A DNA stretch of 49,519 nt, taken from contig CAJUOT010000016.1 of NCBI GenBank assembly GCA_910588135.1, positions 1 through 49,519 of the forward strand. The letters run 5' to 3'. Origin of the DNA: an uncultured Oscillospiraceae bacterium. GTDB taxonomy: Bacteria > Bacillota > Clostridia > Oscillospirales > Oscillospiraceae. This document shows, piece by piece, positions 38,348-45,565 of this stretch. The translations under genes and the position numbers were made by a program. Within the stretch, counting starts at the first letter, position 1; every line of letters starts with the position of its first letter. The notes under the pieces were generated by a model. It ran no database searches and was not told the DNA's origin. It saw only the letters and a program-made list of their open reading frames with translations.

Positions 38348-39064
38348 TCACCAGTGCCCCTCCGAGCTTCTCACCCACACGGAGCGGTTGCCCGCCTGGA
38401 GGTTGTACAGGGTCCTGGTGAGCTCGGTCAGCTCCTTCTCCTTCAGCTGGGCGAACAGGAAGCCATAGCGGAACTTCCCCGGCTGGTACTCCTCCACCCG
38501 AATGATCTCCCCCACAAACTCCATGGGGGCGTAGTCCTCCAGCTTCACCCGCAGGCGCAGCACCTCGTCCACCGCGTGCAGATACTCCGACTCGATGCAC
38601 GCCCCTCCGCTGCTGATATCCACCAGGGCGCACTCCTCCGGGTGGGTGAAGCCGGTGTCCTTGGGATAGCACATCGTCACGGGCACCCGCATCCGCAACC
38701 GGAAATCCTGGCGGTGCTCCGGGATGGGCTTGACCTTCACGTCCTTCAGCCTGCACACCAGCCGGGTGGACTCCTGGACGGTGCCCCTCAGGTAGAAGGG
38801 GGTCATCCCCTCGTCCAGCCCCCGCACCACCACGGAGGTGCCCATCTCCCGGACGCTCAGCGACAGCCCCCCGGGCAGCCGCTCCAGCGTCAGGCTGGAA
38901 GGGCCGAACTCGGTGAGCCGCCCGGTGAGTACCGGCTCCCCGTCCGGTGTCTCCACGTCCAGCGTCATCCCGCTGTGCAGCTTAGGCAGTTCGCCCGTCT
39001 CCTCATTCAGTTCTTCCTCGTCGTAGTCGTCCGACCGCCCGAACAGGGATGAAAAAAAGCCCAT
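38348..39064 (-). CDS. PilZ domain protein, YcgR-like c-di-GMP effector
   Basis: A 238-residue cytoplasmic protein. An N-terminal acidic segment (D-D-Y-D-E-E-E-L-N-E-E) is followed by a YcgR_2/PilZN-type domain (about 30-120) and a PilZ domain (about 128-225). The c-di-GMP contacts are intact: R-Q-D-F-R-L-R-M-R (R-x-x-x-R) and D-I-S-S-G-G-A (D/N-x-S-x-x-G). In relatives it brakes the flagellar motor or controls exopolysaccharide; no such genes are nearby. AGGAGG lies at 39071-39076. It has its own strong promoter (39137-39166) and terminator. Confidence 0.93.
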   Translation of the reverse strand: MGFFSSLFGRSDDYDEEELNEETGELPKLHSGMTLDVETPDGEPVLTGRLTEFGPSSLTLERLPGGLSLSVREMGTSVVVRGLDEGMTPFYLRGTVQESTRLVCRLKDVKVKPIPEHRQDFRLRMRVPVTMCYPKDTGFTHPEECALVDISSGGACIESEYLHAVDEVLRLRVKLEDYAPMEFVGEIIRVEEYQPGKFRYGFLFAQLKEKELTELTRTLYNLQAGNRSVWVRSSEGHW

Positions 39065-39136
39065 GGTGTTCCTCCTATTTCGCCCCGCGGCGGGCGGGCC
39101 GCCGCGGGCTGAGTGTCCTCTTTCCCATATGGTCTG

Positions 39137-39166
39137 ATTATAACCGTTCCCGGCGTCAAATGTCAA
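39137..39166 (-). promoter_or_regulatory. Promoter of the PilZ gene
   Basis: Consensus -35 TTGACA (39161-39166), 18-nt spacer, consensus -10 TATAAT (39137-39142) on the minus strand. Confidence 0.85.
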
Positions 39167-39303
39167 GCGCCTCCTGGCACGGGGGCCCCGCAAAATATGG
39201 CAGCCCCCATAGACGGGCGCTGGGTTTTCTGGTATCATATCAATTCAGCAAATAAAGTCGAGCATTTTCAGGGGCCGCTGCTGTATTCTGGTCCCGTAAG
39301 GCG

Positions 39304-40188
39304 GTGGATCAATTGGATGGGCATATTGAGGCGGTCCAGCGGATGCAGGATTATATCCGGGAGAATCTGGACGGGACGATTACCATGGCGGACCTGGCCC
39401 GGGCCGCCATGTACTCCCCCTGGTACTCTTACCGGCTGTTCGTCCAGTGCCTCAACGTCACGCCCTCGGCGTATATCCGGCGGCTGCGGCTGTCCCGCTC
39501 GGCCCTGAAGCTCAGGGACAGCCGGGTCAAGATTGTGGACGCCGCCATTGACGCGGGCTTCGAGAGCGTGGACGGCTTTCAGCGGGCCTTTTTCAGGGAG
39601 TTCGGATGCAACCCCTGTGAGTATTCCATGCGCCCGGTGCCAATTCACCTGTTCAAGCCTTACGGAGTCAAATACAGAAAAGCAAAGGAGAATGCGACTG
39701 TGAAAGAAGTTAAAACTGTGTTCGTACAGGTTGTGGAAAAGCCCGCGCGGAAGGCCGTCATCAAGCGGGGCCGGGAGGCGAAGGATTACTGGAAGTACTG
39801 CGAGGAGGTGGGCTGCGACGTGTGGGGCCTGCTGTCCAGCATGAAGTCCCTGGGCGGCGAGCCGGTGTGCCTGTGGCTTCCCCCGCGGTATATCGCCCCC
39901 AACACCTCGGAATACGTGCAGGGGGTGGAGGTCCCAGTGGATTACGCCGGGGAGGTCCCGGAGGGCTTTGACGTGATTGAGCTGCCCCCGTGCAGCTACC
40001 TCATGTTCCAGGGCGAGCCCTTCGAAGAGGCGGACTTCGGCGAGGCCATCCAGCAGGTGTGGACCGCCATTCAGAACTATGACCCCCAGCCCGCCGGTTT
40101 CCAATGGGACCGCGCGAACCCCCGCGTTCAGCTGGAGCCCATCGGCACCCGGGGGTATATCGAGCTGCGGCCCGTCAAGCGCGCTTAG
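39304..40188 (+). CDS. AraC-family regulator with GyrI-like effector domain
   Basis: A 294-residue regulator with the DNA-binding domain first. Residues 5-105 hold two HTH motifs (I-T-M-A-D-L-A-R-A-A-M-Y-S and I-V-D-A-A-I-D-A-G-F-E-S-V-D-G-F-Q-R-A-F), ending F-G-C-N-P-C-E-Y. Residues 130-294 form an effector-binding domain of the GyrI type (Y-S-M-R-P-V-P; V-P-V-D-Y-A-G-E-V-P-E-G; Y-L-M-F-Q-G-E-P-F). Both SoxS/Rob-like drug-responsive regulators and sugar regulators look like this. Start GTG 39304 has TAAGGCG close by; TTG 39313 is possible. Its targets are not apparent; it precedes the miaA promoter. Confidence 0.9.
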   Translation: MDQLDGHIEAVQRMQDYIRENLDGTITMADLARAAMYSPWYSYRLFVQCLNVTPSAYIRRLRLSRSALKLRDSRVKIVDAAIDAGFESVDGFQRAFFREFGCNPCEYSMRPVPIHLFKPYGVKYRKAKENATVKEVKTVFVQVVEKPARKAVIKRGREAKDYWKYCEEVGCDVWGLLSSMKSLGGEPVCLWLPPRYIAPNTSEYVQGVEVPVDYAGEVPEGFDVIELPPCSYLMFQGEPFEEADFGEAIQQVWTAIQNYDPQPAGFQWDRANPRVQLEPIGTRGYIELRPVKRA

Positions 40189-40213
40189 GCCCGCGGGCGG
40201 GGCGCCCAAACAG

Positions 40214-40242
40214 TTGTAATCTCCCGGCGGATGCGCTATAAT
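40214..40242 (+). promoter_or_regulatory. Promoter of miaA-hfq
   Basis: -35 TTGTAA (40214-40219), 17-nt spacer, consensus -10 TATAAT (40237-40242); start point near 40249, leaving a leader of about 50 nt before miaA. Confidence 0.8.
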
Positions 40243-40301
40243 GGGGAAAAGCCTGTCCCCACAGGCCCCTCATTATGATAACGCGTCCGCCGGGAGGTTT
40301 T

Positions 40302-41246
40302 ATGAAACCCAATATCCTTGTTATTTGCGGGCCCACGGCCTCCGGCAAGACCGCCCTGGCGGCGGAGCTGGCCCTCCGGCTCGGCGGCGAGGTGGTATCC
40401 GCCGACTCCATGCAGGTCTACCGGGGTATGGACATCGGCACCGCCAAGCCCACCGCCGGGGAGAAGCGGGGCGTCCCCCACCATATGCTGGACGTGGCCA
40501 GCCCCGCCGAGAATTACTCCGTGGCCCGGTACGTATCGGAGGCCGTCCCCATTGTGGACGATATCCTGGCCCGGGGAAAGCTGCCCATCGTGGCGGGGGG
40601 AACGGGCCTTTATATCGACCACCTGGTGGCCGGGCGGCAGTTCGCCCCCTTCGAGGCGGACAGCGGCCTGCGCCGGTCCCTCCAGGCCCGGGCGGAGGCG
40701 GAGGGCCTGCCCGCCCTGCGCGCCCAGCTGGAGCGGGCCGACCCGGAGGCCGCCGCCCGCATCCACCCCAACGACGAAAAGCGCACCATCCGGGCGCTGG
40801 AGGTCTGGCTGTCCACCGGCAAAACCATCACCCAGCACGACCGGGAGAGCCGCGCCCTGCCCGACCGCTACGCGCCCCTGACCATCGCCCTCAATTTCCG
40901 GGACCGGGCCGCCCTGTGGGACCGCATCGGCCGCCGGGTGGACGGGATGATGGCCCAAGGCCTGGAGGGGGAGGTGCGGGGCCTGCTGGCCGCCGGCATC
41001 CCCCGGGACTGCACCGCCATGCAGGCCATCGGCTACAAGGAGATGGCCGCCGCCATTTTGGAGGGCCGCCCCGCCGCCGAGGGGGCGGAGGAGGTCAAGC
41101 TCCGCTCCCGGCAGTACGCCAAGCGGCAGCTCACCTGGTTCCGGAGGAACCGGGCCGCCCACTGGTTTGAATGGGACGAGATACCAAATTTTTCCGATGC
41201 CCTCGATTTTTCGACAAAGCTTGCCAGGGAGTGTGGATTACAATAA
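40302..41246 (+). CDS. miaA: tRNA dimethylallyltransferase MiaA
   Basis: Adds dimethylallyl to N6 of A37 in tRNAs reading UNN codons, the step before MiaB. The 314-residue enzyme has the P-loop G-P-T-A-S-G-K-T (10-17), S-A-D-S-M-Q-V-Y-R-G-M-D-I-G-T-A-K-P across 37-54, V-A-G-G-T-G-L-Y-I (near 98), the zinc-finger-like middle domain, and A-M-Q-A-I-G-Y-K-E followed by Y-A-K-R-Q-L-T-W-F. Start 40302 after GGGAGG (40292-40297). hfq follows after 37 nt, the conserved miaA-hfq pair. Confidence 0.97.
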   Translation: MKPNILVICGPTASGKTALAAELALRLGGEVVSADSMQVYRGMDIGTAKPTAGEKRGVPHHMLDVASPAENYSVARYVSEAVPIVDDILARGKLPIVAGGTGLYIDHLVAGRQFAPFEADSGLRRSLQARAEAEGLPALRAQLERADPEAAARIHPNDEKRTIRALEVWLSTGKTITQHDRESRALPDRYAPLTIALNFRDRAALWDRIGRRVDGMMAQGLEGEVRGLLAAGIPRDCTAMQAIGYKEMAAAILEGRPAAEGAEEVKLRSRQYAKRQLTWFRRNRAAHWFEWDEIPNFSDALDFSTKLARECGLQ

Positions 41247-41283
41247 ATACGCTCGGACTAAAAAATAGAGGAGTGTATTCAAC

Positions 41284-41538
41284 ATGAGCCTTACATCCAC
41301 CGTTTCCGTCGCCAAGCAGCCCAACGTCCAGGACGCCTTTTTGTCCGCCGCCCGCCGCCTCGCCGCCCGGGTCACCGTGTTCCTCATGAACGGCTACCAG
41401 CTCCGGGGCGTCATCACCGCCTTCGACCCCTATGTGGTGGTGGTGGTCACCGACGGCAGGCAGCAGGTCATTTACAAGCACGCCATCTCCACCATCGCCC
41501 CCGAGCACCCTGTGGAACTGGAGGAAGCGCGAGGATAA
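41284..41538 (+). CDS. hfq: RNA chaperone Hfq
   Basis: Sm-like hexameric RNA chaperone, 84 residues. Sm1 is V-F-L-M-N-G-Y-Q-L-R-G-V-I and Sm2 contains Q-Q-V-I-Y-K-H-A-I-S-T-I with the Y-K-H motif of the U-binding proximal face. The N-terminus is longer than usual by about 10 residues (M-S-L-T-S-T-V-S-V-A-K-Q-P). GAGGAG lies 11 nt upstream. It is followed directly by repeat B3. Confidence 0.97.
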   Translation: MSLTSTVSVAKQPNVQDAFLSAARRLAARVTVFLMNGYQLRGVITAFDPYVVVVVTDGRQQVIYKHAISTIAPEHPVELEEARG

Positions 41539-41539
41539 C

Positions 41540-41665
41540 CGCGCAGGGGAGCTTGGAACGGAGCGAAGGCAAAAGCCCAGCCGCCGCGCGGCGGGGGCGG
41601 GTTTTGCCTGAGTCGCAGCGAAAGCGACCCGGCCGCGCGGCCAATCCGAGCGTGACAAGGAAGCC
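41540..41665 (+). repeat. Dispersed repeat family B, copy B3
   Basis: Best-preserved copy: GAGCTTGGAACGGAGCGAAG, GGCAAAA (41568-41574) pairing with TTTTGCC (41602-41608) around a CCGCCGCGCGGCGG core, GAGTCGCAGCGAAAGCGACC, CGGCCGCGCGGCC and GAGCGTGACAAG. It starts right after the hfq stop. Confidence 0.88.
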
Positions 41666-41711
41666 CGAGGATAGCCGCGCGCCCCACAGACAGAGAAAAA
41701 GGACTGATCCC

Positions 41712-42971
41712 ATGAAAGAGAGCAAACTGGCCACCAAGGTCATGATCGCCATCCTGTGCCTGGGGGTGGGGGTCTATCTGGCCGTCTACTTTGTCCGGGG
41801 CTGGAAAGAGGACCTGGCCACCACCCGGGCCTATTCCTTCTCCCTGGACATGGGCGCGGAGGCCGCCGGCATCCTGGTGCGCACCGAGATCCCCCTGGCC
41901 GGCTCGGGGGGGTACGTGGACCAGATCCTGGCCGAAGGGGCCAAGGCCGCCGCGGGGGACCCGGTGGCCCTGCTGTACAGCGACCCCTCCGCCCTCACCA
42001 CCCGGCAGTCCATCCGCTCCCTGGAGGCGGAGATTCAGCAGCTCCAATACGCCCTGAATTCCGGCACCCAGAACACCGACGCCGCCCGGCTGGACGCCCA
42101 GGTCATCAACTCCATCGTGGCCCTGCGCTCCCTGGCCGCCCGGGGTGATCTCACCACCCTGGAGGACTCCGCCCTCAACCTGCGCGCCATGGTGTTCAAG
42201 CGGGACTACACCTATGGCGACACCAACGCCGCCGGCCAGCTCTCCCAGCTCATCGCGGACAAGCAGTCCCAGCTGGCCGAGCTGAACCGTTCCCTCAACC
42301 AGGTTTCCACCACGGTGTACGCCCCGGTCTCCGGGGTGTACTCCGCCGGGGCGGACGGCTGGGAGGGGGTTGCCACCCCCGCCATGCTGGACGGGCTCAC
42401 CGCCGCCGGCCTGGAGGACCTGCTTCACCAGCAGCACAGCCCCGACCCCGGCGCCGTGGGCAAGCTGATCACCGGCTCCACCTGGTACTTCGCCGCCCTG
42501 CTGGACGGCACGGACACCGGCCTTCAGTCCGGCCGGCAGTACATCCTCTCCTTCTCCGGGGACTATTACGGGCAGGTGGAGATGACGCTGGACCGGATTG
42601 CCCTGGAAGGGGAGCAGACGCTGGCCGTCTTCTCCTGCCGCTCCCAGCTGGCAGACACCGCCATGCTCCGCATCCAGACCGTGGACGTGATCGTGCGGCA
42701 GATCGACGGCATCCGCATCCCCCGCAAGGCCCTGCGGGTGGTGACCGAGGAGGCTGCCGGCGAGGACGGCTCCGCCGGCACGGTCAACCGCTACGGCGTG
42801 TTCACGGTGGTCAGCTCCCAGGCGGAGTGGCAGGAGGTGGAGGTGCTCTACACCGGCGACTCCTACTATCTGGTCCGCCCGGTGAAGCAGGACGCAGCCA
42901 AGCGCCTGCGGGCAGGGGACGAGGTCATCCTCAATTCCTCCGGCATTTATAACGGAAAGGTGGTGCGGTAG
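41712..42971 (+). CDS. HlyD-family-like membrane adaptor protein
   Basis: A 419-residue protein with one N-terminal membrane helix (about residues 8-28) and an extracytoplasmic body. Residues 40-90 look like a biotinyl-lipoyl-like strand region (A-A-G-I-L-V-R-T-E, A-A-A-G-D-P-V-A). Residues 95-205 form a helical hairpin with heptad pattern, and later residues form beta barrels (V-Y-A-P-V-S-G-V-Y). This is the layout of HlyD/RND adaptor proteins, but no transporter gene is present. Its place directly before yggS-sepF-divIVA suggests a role in envelope or division. AAGGA is 8 nt before the ATG. Repeats B3 and B4 flank the gene on either side. Confidence 0.75.
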   Translation: MKESKLATKVMIAILCLGVGVYLAVYFVRGWKEDLATTRAYSFSLDMGAEAAGILVRTEIPLAGSGGYVDQILAEGAKAAAGDPVALLYSDPSALTTRQSIRSLEAEIQQLQYALNSGTQNTDAARLDAQVINSIVALRSLAARGDLTTLEDSALNLRAMVFKRDYTYGDTNAAGQLSQLIADKQSQLAELNRSLNQVSTTVYAPVSGVYSAGADGWEGVATPAMLDGLTAAGLEDLLHQQHSPDPGAVGKLITGSTWYFAALLDGTDTGLQSGRQYILSFSGDYYGQVEMTLDRIALEGEQTLAVFSCRSQLADTAMLRIQTVDVIVRQIDGIRIPRKALRVVTEEAAGEDGSAGTVNRYGVFTVVSSQAEWQEVEVLYTGDSYYLVRPVKQDAAKRLRAGDEVILNSSGIYNGKVVR

Positions 42972-43112
42972 GAGAAGCGCGGAGAAGCAGGCAGTGCGGG
43001 AGCTTGGAGCGGAGTGAAAGCAAAAGCCCAAGGCCCGCACAGCGGGACTGGGTTTTGCTTGAATCGCAGCGAAAGCGACCGAGTACCCTGGCTGCTTCGC
43101 AGCGTGACAACA
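42968..43112 (+). repeat. Dispersed repeat family B, copy B4
   Basis: GAGAAGCGCGGAGAAGCAGG, GAGCTTGGAGCGGAGTGAAA, GCAAAAGCCCAAGGCCCGCA, GCGGGACTGGGTTTTGCTTG, AATCGCAGCGAAAGCGACCG and GCTGCTTCGCAGCGTGACAA. It overlaps the end of the HlyD-like gene and precedes yggS. Confidence 0.85.
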
Positions 43113-43157
43113 ATCCGGCAGAAATACTCCCACAGACAGATTGGAGCCCAGTGCGAT

Positions 43158-43889
43158 ATGGATTTAACCGACAATATCAGAAAAATTCGCGCCCAGCTGG
43201 ACGCCGCCGCCGTCGCGGCGGGCCGGGACCCGGCGTCCGTCACCCTGCTGGCCGCCACCAAGACCCAGAGCTCCGGCACCATCCGCGCCGCCGTCTCCGC
43301 CGGAATCCGGGTCTGCGGGGAAAACCGGGTTCAGGAGCTGGCCGCCCATCTGGCGGACGGCGCCTATGGGGGCGCGGAAGTCCATTTCATCGGCCACCTC
43401 CAGACCAACAAGGTAAAGGATGTGGTGGGGCGGGTGGCCCTCATCCACTCCGTCTCCTCCGAACGGCTGCTGCGGGCCATCGCCGCCCGGGCGGACAAGC
43501 TGGGGCTGGTCCAGGACATCCTGCTGGAGGTCAATCTGGCGGGGGAGGCTTCCAAGGACGGCTTCTCCCCCGGGGACACCCCCGCCGCCGCGGCGCTGGC
43601 CGCCGGGCTGGGCGGCGTGCGCCTCCGGGGCCTGATGTGCATCCCCCCCGCGGCGGTCAATCCAGGGGACAATCTCCCATTTTTTCAAAAATTGCGCCAG
43701 TTGGCTGTTGACATAAGACGGGAAATGGTCCATAATGGTGAAGATATGGACGTGCTTTCCATGGGGATGAGCGGCGATTACGCGGACGCTGTCGCCGCCG
43801 GTTCCACTTGCGTCCGGGTGGGCTCCGCCCTGTTCGGCCCGCGCCCGCCCATGTTATCTACTCAATTGAAGGGAGACCCGTCTATATGA
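43158..43889 (+). CDS. yggS: YggS/PLPBP family pyridoxal phosphate homeostasis protein
   Basis: PLP-binding protein that buffers PLP and affects amino-acid balance. The 243 residues form a single alanine-racemase-like barrel. The PLP lysine is in L-L-A-A-T-K-T-Q (Lys35), followed by G-I-R-V-C-G-E-N-R-V-Q-E, the family signature H-F-I-G-H-L-Q-T-N-K, L-S-M-G-M-S-G-D-Y and the phosphate-binding V-R-V-G-S-A-L-F-G. The start ATG 43158 has GGAG about 11 nt upstream. Its stop overlaps the sepF start by 4 nt, the conserved ylm-cluster order. Confidence 0.96.
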   Translation: MDLTDNIRKIRAQLDAAAVAAGRDPASVTLLAATKTQSSGTIRAAVSAGIRVCGENRVQELAAHLADGAYGGAEVHFIGHLQTNKVKDVVGRVALIHSVSSERLLRAIAARADKLGLVQDILLEVNLAGEASKDGFSPGDTPAAAALAAGLGGVRLRGLMCIPPAAVNPGDNLPFFQKLRQLAVDIRREMVHNGEDMDVLSMGMSGDYADAVAAGSTCVRVGSALFGPRPPMLSTQLKGDPSI

Positions 43890-44332
43890 GCCTGATCGAC
43901 GAACTCAAGCGTCTGGCCCGCCCCTATGAGGACGAGATGGAGGACGATTATGAAGAGGATTTCACCCCGGTGAGCAGCGCCAAGGAGCCCCCCCGCGACC
44001 GGGAGCGCGACACCGACCGCCGGGGCGGCAACAAGGTGGTCAACATCCACACCACCACCCAGCTCCAGGTGGTGCTGGTCAGCCCCACCCGGTTCGAGAA
44101 CGCCTCTGAGATCGCCGACCACCTGCGGGACAAGCGCACCGTGGTGCTCAACCTGGAGCAGACGGACAAAAATATCGCCCGCCGCCTCATCGACTTCCTG
44201 TCCGGCGTGGCCTACGCCAACGAGGGCACCATCAAAAAGGTGGCGCTGTCCACCTACATCATCACCCCCTACAACGTGGAGATTCTGGGCGACCTCATCG
44301 ATGAGCTGGAAAACAACGGCCTGTATTTCTGA
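43886..44332 (+). CDS. sepF: Cell division protein SepF
   Basis: FtsZ-binding protein that aligns protofilaments and tethers the Z-ring to the membrane, 148 residues. The N-terminal amphipathic membrane-targeting helix (M-S-L-I-D-E-L-K-R-L) is followed by an acidic linker (E-D-E-M-E-D-D-Y-E-E-D-F). The SepF core (about 50-148) has R-T-V-V-L-N-L, R-R-L-I-D-F-L-S-G-V-A-Y-A and Y-I-I-T-P-Y-N-V-E-I. Coupled by ATGA overlap to yggS. ylmG and ylmH, usual between sepF and divIVA, are absent. Confidence 0.97.
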   Translation: MSLIDELKRLARPYEDEMEDDYEEDFTPVSSAKEPPRDRERDTDRRGGNKVVNIHTTTQLQVVLVSPTRFENASEIADHLRDKRTVVLNLEQTDKNIARRLIDFLSGVAYANEGTIKKVALSTYIITPYNVEILGDLIDELENNGLYF

Positions 44333-44351
44333 CATAAGGGGGAACTGATCC

Positions 44352-45047
44352 ATGATGACTCCGCAGGAGGTGGCCAGCCGCTCCTTCGCCAAGGCCACCC
44401 TGGGCGGCTACAATTTGGGCCAGGTGGACGAGTTTCTGGACGCGCTCACCGAGGACTACTCCGCCCTTTACAATGAGAACGCCATTCTGAAGAACAAGCT
44501 GAAGGTGCTGTCCGACAAGGTGGAGGAGTACCGCGCCACCGAAGAGACCATGCGCAAAACCCTGCTGGCCGCCCAGCAGATGGCGGAGGCCATGATGGAC
44601 GAGGCCAAGCGCAAACGGGACGAGATGCTGGGCGACGCCGAGCAGGGCGCCCACCAGCGCACGAAGGAGCTGCAAAAGGCCGTCGCCGCCGAGGAGTACC
44701 GGCTGAAGCGGGCCCAGGAGTCCACCGCCACCTATGTGCGCAAGCTGGCCCAGGCCCATGAGGACGAGATGCTCTTCCTGTCCAGCCTGGGCGAGCTGGT
44801 CCCCCCCGAGGTGATGGCCGCCGCGGACGACCCCTCCGCCGACATCAAGGCCGCCCTGGACGCCCAGGTCCGCCGGGAGGAGGAAGCGGCCGCCCAGGGG
44901 CAGGGCACCGCCCCCTACCTCCCCCTGGAGGAGGCGGAGGAGGATACGGAGCCGCCCGCCCCCGCCGCGGACGAGCTGGAGCTGGACCCGGACGCCACCC
45001 GCCGCTACTCCGACCTCCAGTTCGGCAAGGACTATCAGATTAAATAA
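44352..45047 (+). CDS. divIVA: DivIVA-domain cell division/polarity protein
   Basis: Coiled-coil protein that senses negative membrane curvature and marks septa and poles; in spore formers it also helps chromosome anchoring. The 231 residues begin with the DivIVA membrane-binding domain (P-Q-E-V-A-S-R-S-F, then G-Y-N-L-G-Q-V-D-E-F-L-D). A coiled coil spans about 32-150 and the tail is acidic (E-E-A-E-E-D-T-E). AAGGGGG precedes the ATG. It is 19 nt after sepF. Confidence 0.95.
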   Translation: MMTPQEVASRSFAKATLGGYNLGQVDEFLDALTEDYSALYNENAILKNKLKVLSDKVEEYRATEETMRKTLLAAQQMAEAMMDEAKRKRDEMLGDAEQGAHQRTKELQKAVAAEEYRLKRAQESTATYVRKLAQAHEDEMLFLSSLGELVPPEVMAAADDPSADIKAALDAQVRREEEAAAQGQGTAPYLPLEEAEEDTEPPAPAADELELDPDATRRYSDLQFGKDYQIK

Positions 45048-45062
45048 AAGGAGGTTGTCCGT

Positions 45063-45209
45063 ATGGGCCAAAGCGGCAGCCTGTTCAAGGCGTTTATCCG
45101 CTTCATCCTGGACGACATCAAGGAGCTCCAGACGGAGACGGACGAGGCCAAAAAGGCCGCAAAGGTCGAGAGGATCATCGATAACCTGCAAAAGACTTTG
45201 GAAGATTGA
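45063..45209 (+). CDS. 48-residue amphipathic protein downstream of divIVA
   Basis: Encodes a 48-residue protein starting M-G-Q-S-G-S-L-F-K-A-F-I-R-F and ending L-Q-K-T-L-E-D. Residues 7-48 are almost entirely amphipathic helix (D-D-I-K-E-L-Q-T-E-T-D-E-A-K-K-A-A-K-V-E). The strong RBS AAAGGAGG (45047-45054) lies 8 nt before the ATG and starts right at the divIVA stop. Codon use matches its neighbours. It may be an accessory of the division proteins; I know no characterised homologue. Confidence 0.7.
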   Translation: MGQSGSLFKAFIRFILDDIKELQTETDEAKKAAKVERIIDNLQKTLED

Positions 45210-45213
45210 ATCT

Positions 45214-45255
45214 GGAAAAAGGAGAAGCTGAGGATATCCCCGCTTCTCCTTTTCC
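45214..45255 (+). terminator. Stem-loop after the divIVA operon
   Basis: AAAAGGAGAAGC (45217-45228) pairs with GCTTCTCCTTTT (45242-45253). It sits 5 nt after the 48-residue gene. It could end most transcripts before the next small gene. Confidence 0.75.
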
Positions 45256-45274
45256 ATACAGGAGGCGGGCTGCG

Positions 45275-45433
45275 ATGAAAAAGTCTTGGCTGGATGTGGT
45301 AGACCAGATTTGGGAAATTATTGACATTCATGGTGCCTATATAGATTGGATTCGTGACAAGCCCCTGTGGGTCAAGATCGTCCCGCCGCTGATTCTTCTG
45401 GCCCTCTGCCTCCTGATGCTCTTTCTCCCATAA
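45275..45433 (+). CDS. 52-residue single-pass membrane protein
   Basis: A 52-residue protein starting M-K-K-S-W-L-D-V-V-D-Q-I-W, with a membrane helix at about residues 34-51 (W-V-K-I-V-P-P-L-I-L-L-A-L-C-L-L-M-L). GGAGG lies at 45261-45265, 9 nt before the ATG. It follows the stem-loop of the divIVA operon, so it is reached by read-through or an unseen promoter. Terminator hairpin 45446-45473 follows at once. Function unknown. Confidence 0.65.
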   Translation: MKKSWLDVVDQIWEIIDIHGAYIDWIRDKPLWVKIVPPLILLALCLLMLFLP

Positions 45434-45445
45434 AAACACAAAGAA

Positions 45446-45473
45446 ACCGCCCCCTGGAGCTCCAGGGGGCGGT
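45446..45473 (+). terminator. Perfect palindromic hairpin after the 52-residue gene
   Basis: ACCGCCCCCTGGAG-CTCCAGGGGGCGGT, 28 nt, 12 nt after the stop, followed by CCCATTT. Confidence 0.75.
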
Positions 45474-45514
45474 CCCATTTAACGGGTTCGGCCGCAATCA
45501 CTTGTGGTCCAGGC

Positions 45515-45556
45515 AGAACATAAGCCCCCCGCCAAGCGGCGGGGGGCTTATGTTCT
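45515..45556 (-). terminator. Terminator of gap, 19-bp perfect stem
   Basis: AGAACATAAGCCCCCCGCC / GGCGGGGGGCTTATGTTCT with an AAGC loop, beginning 9 nt after the gap stop on the minus strand. It can act in both directions between convergent units. Confidence 0.85.
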
Positions 45557-45565
45557 GGTTCTGAA

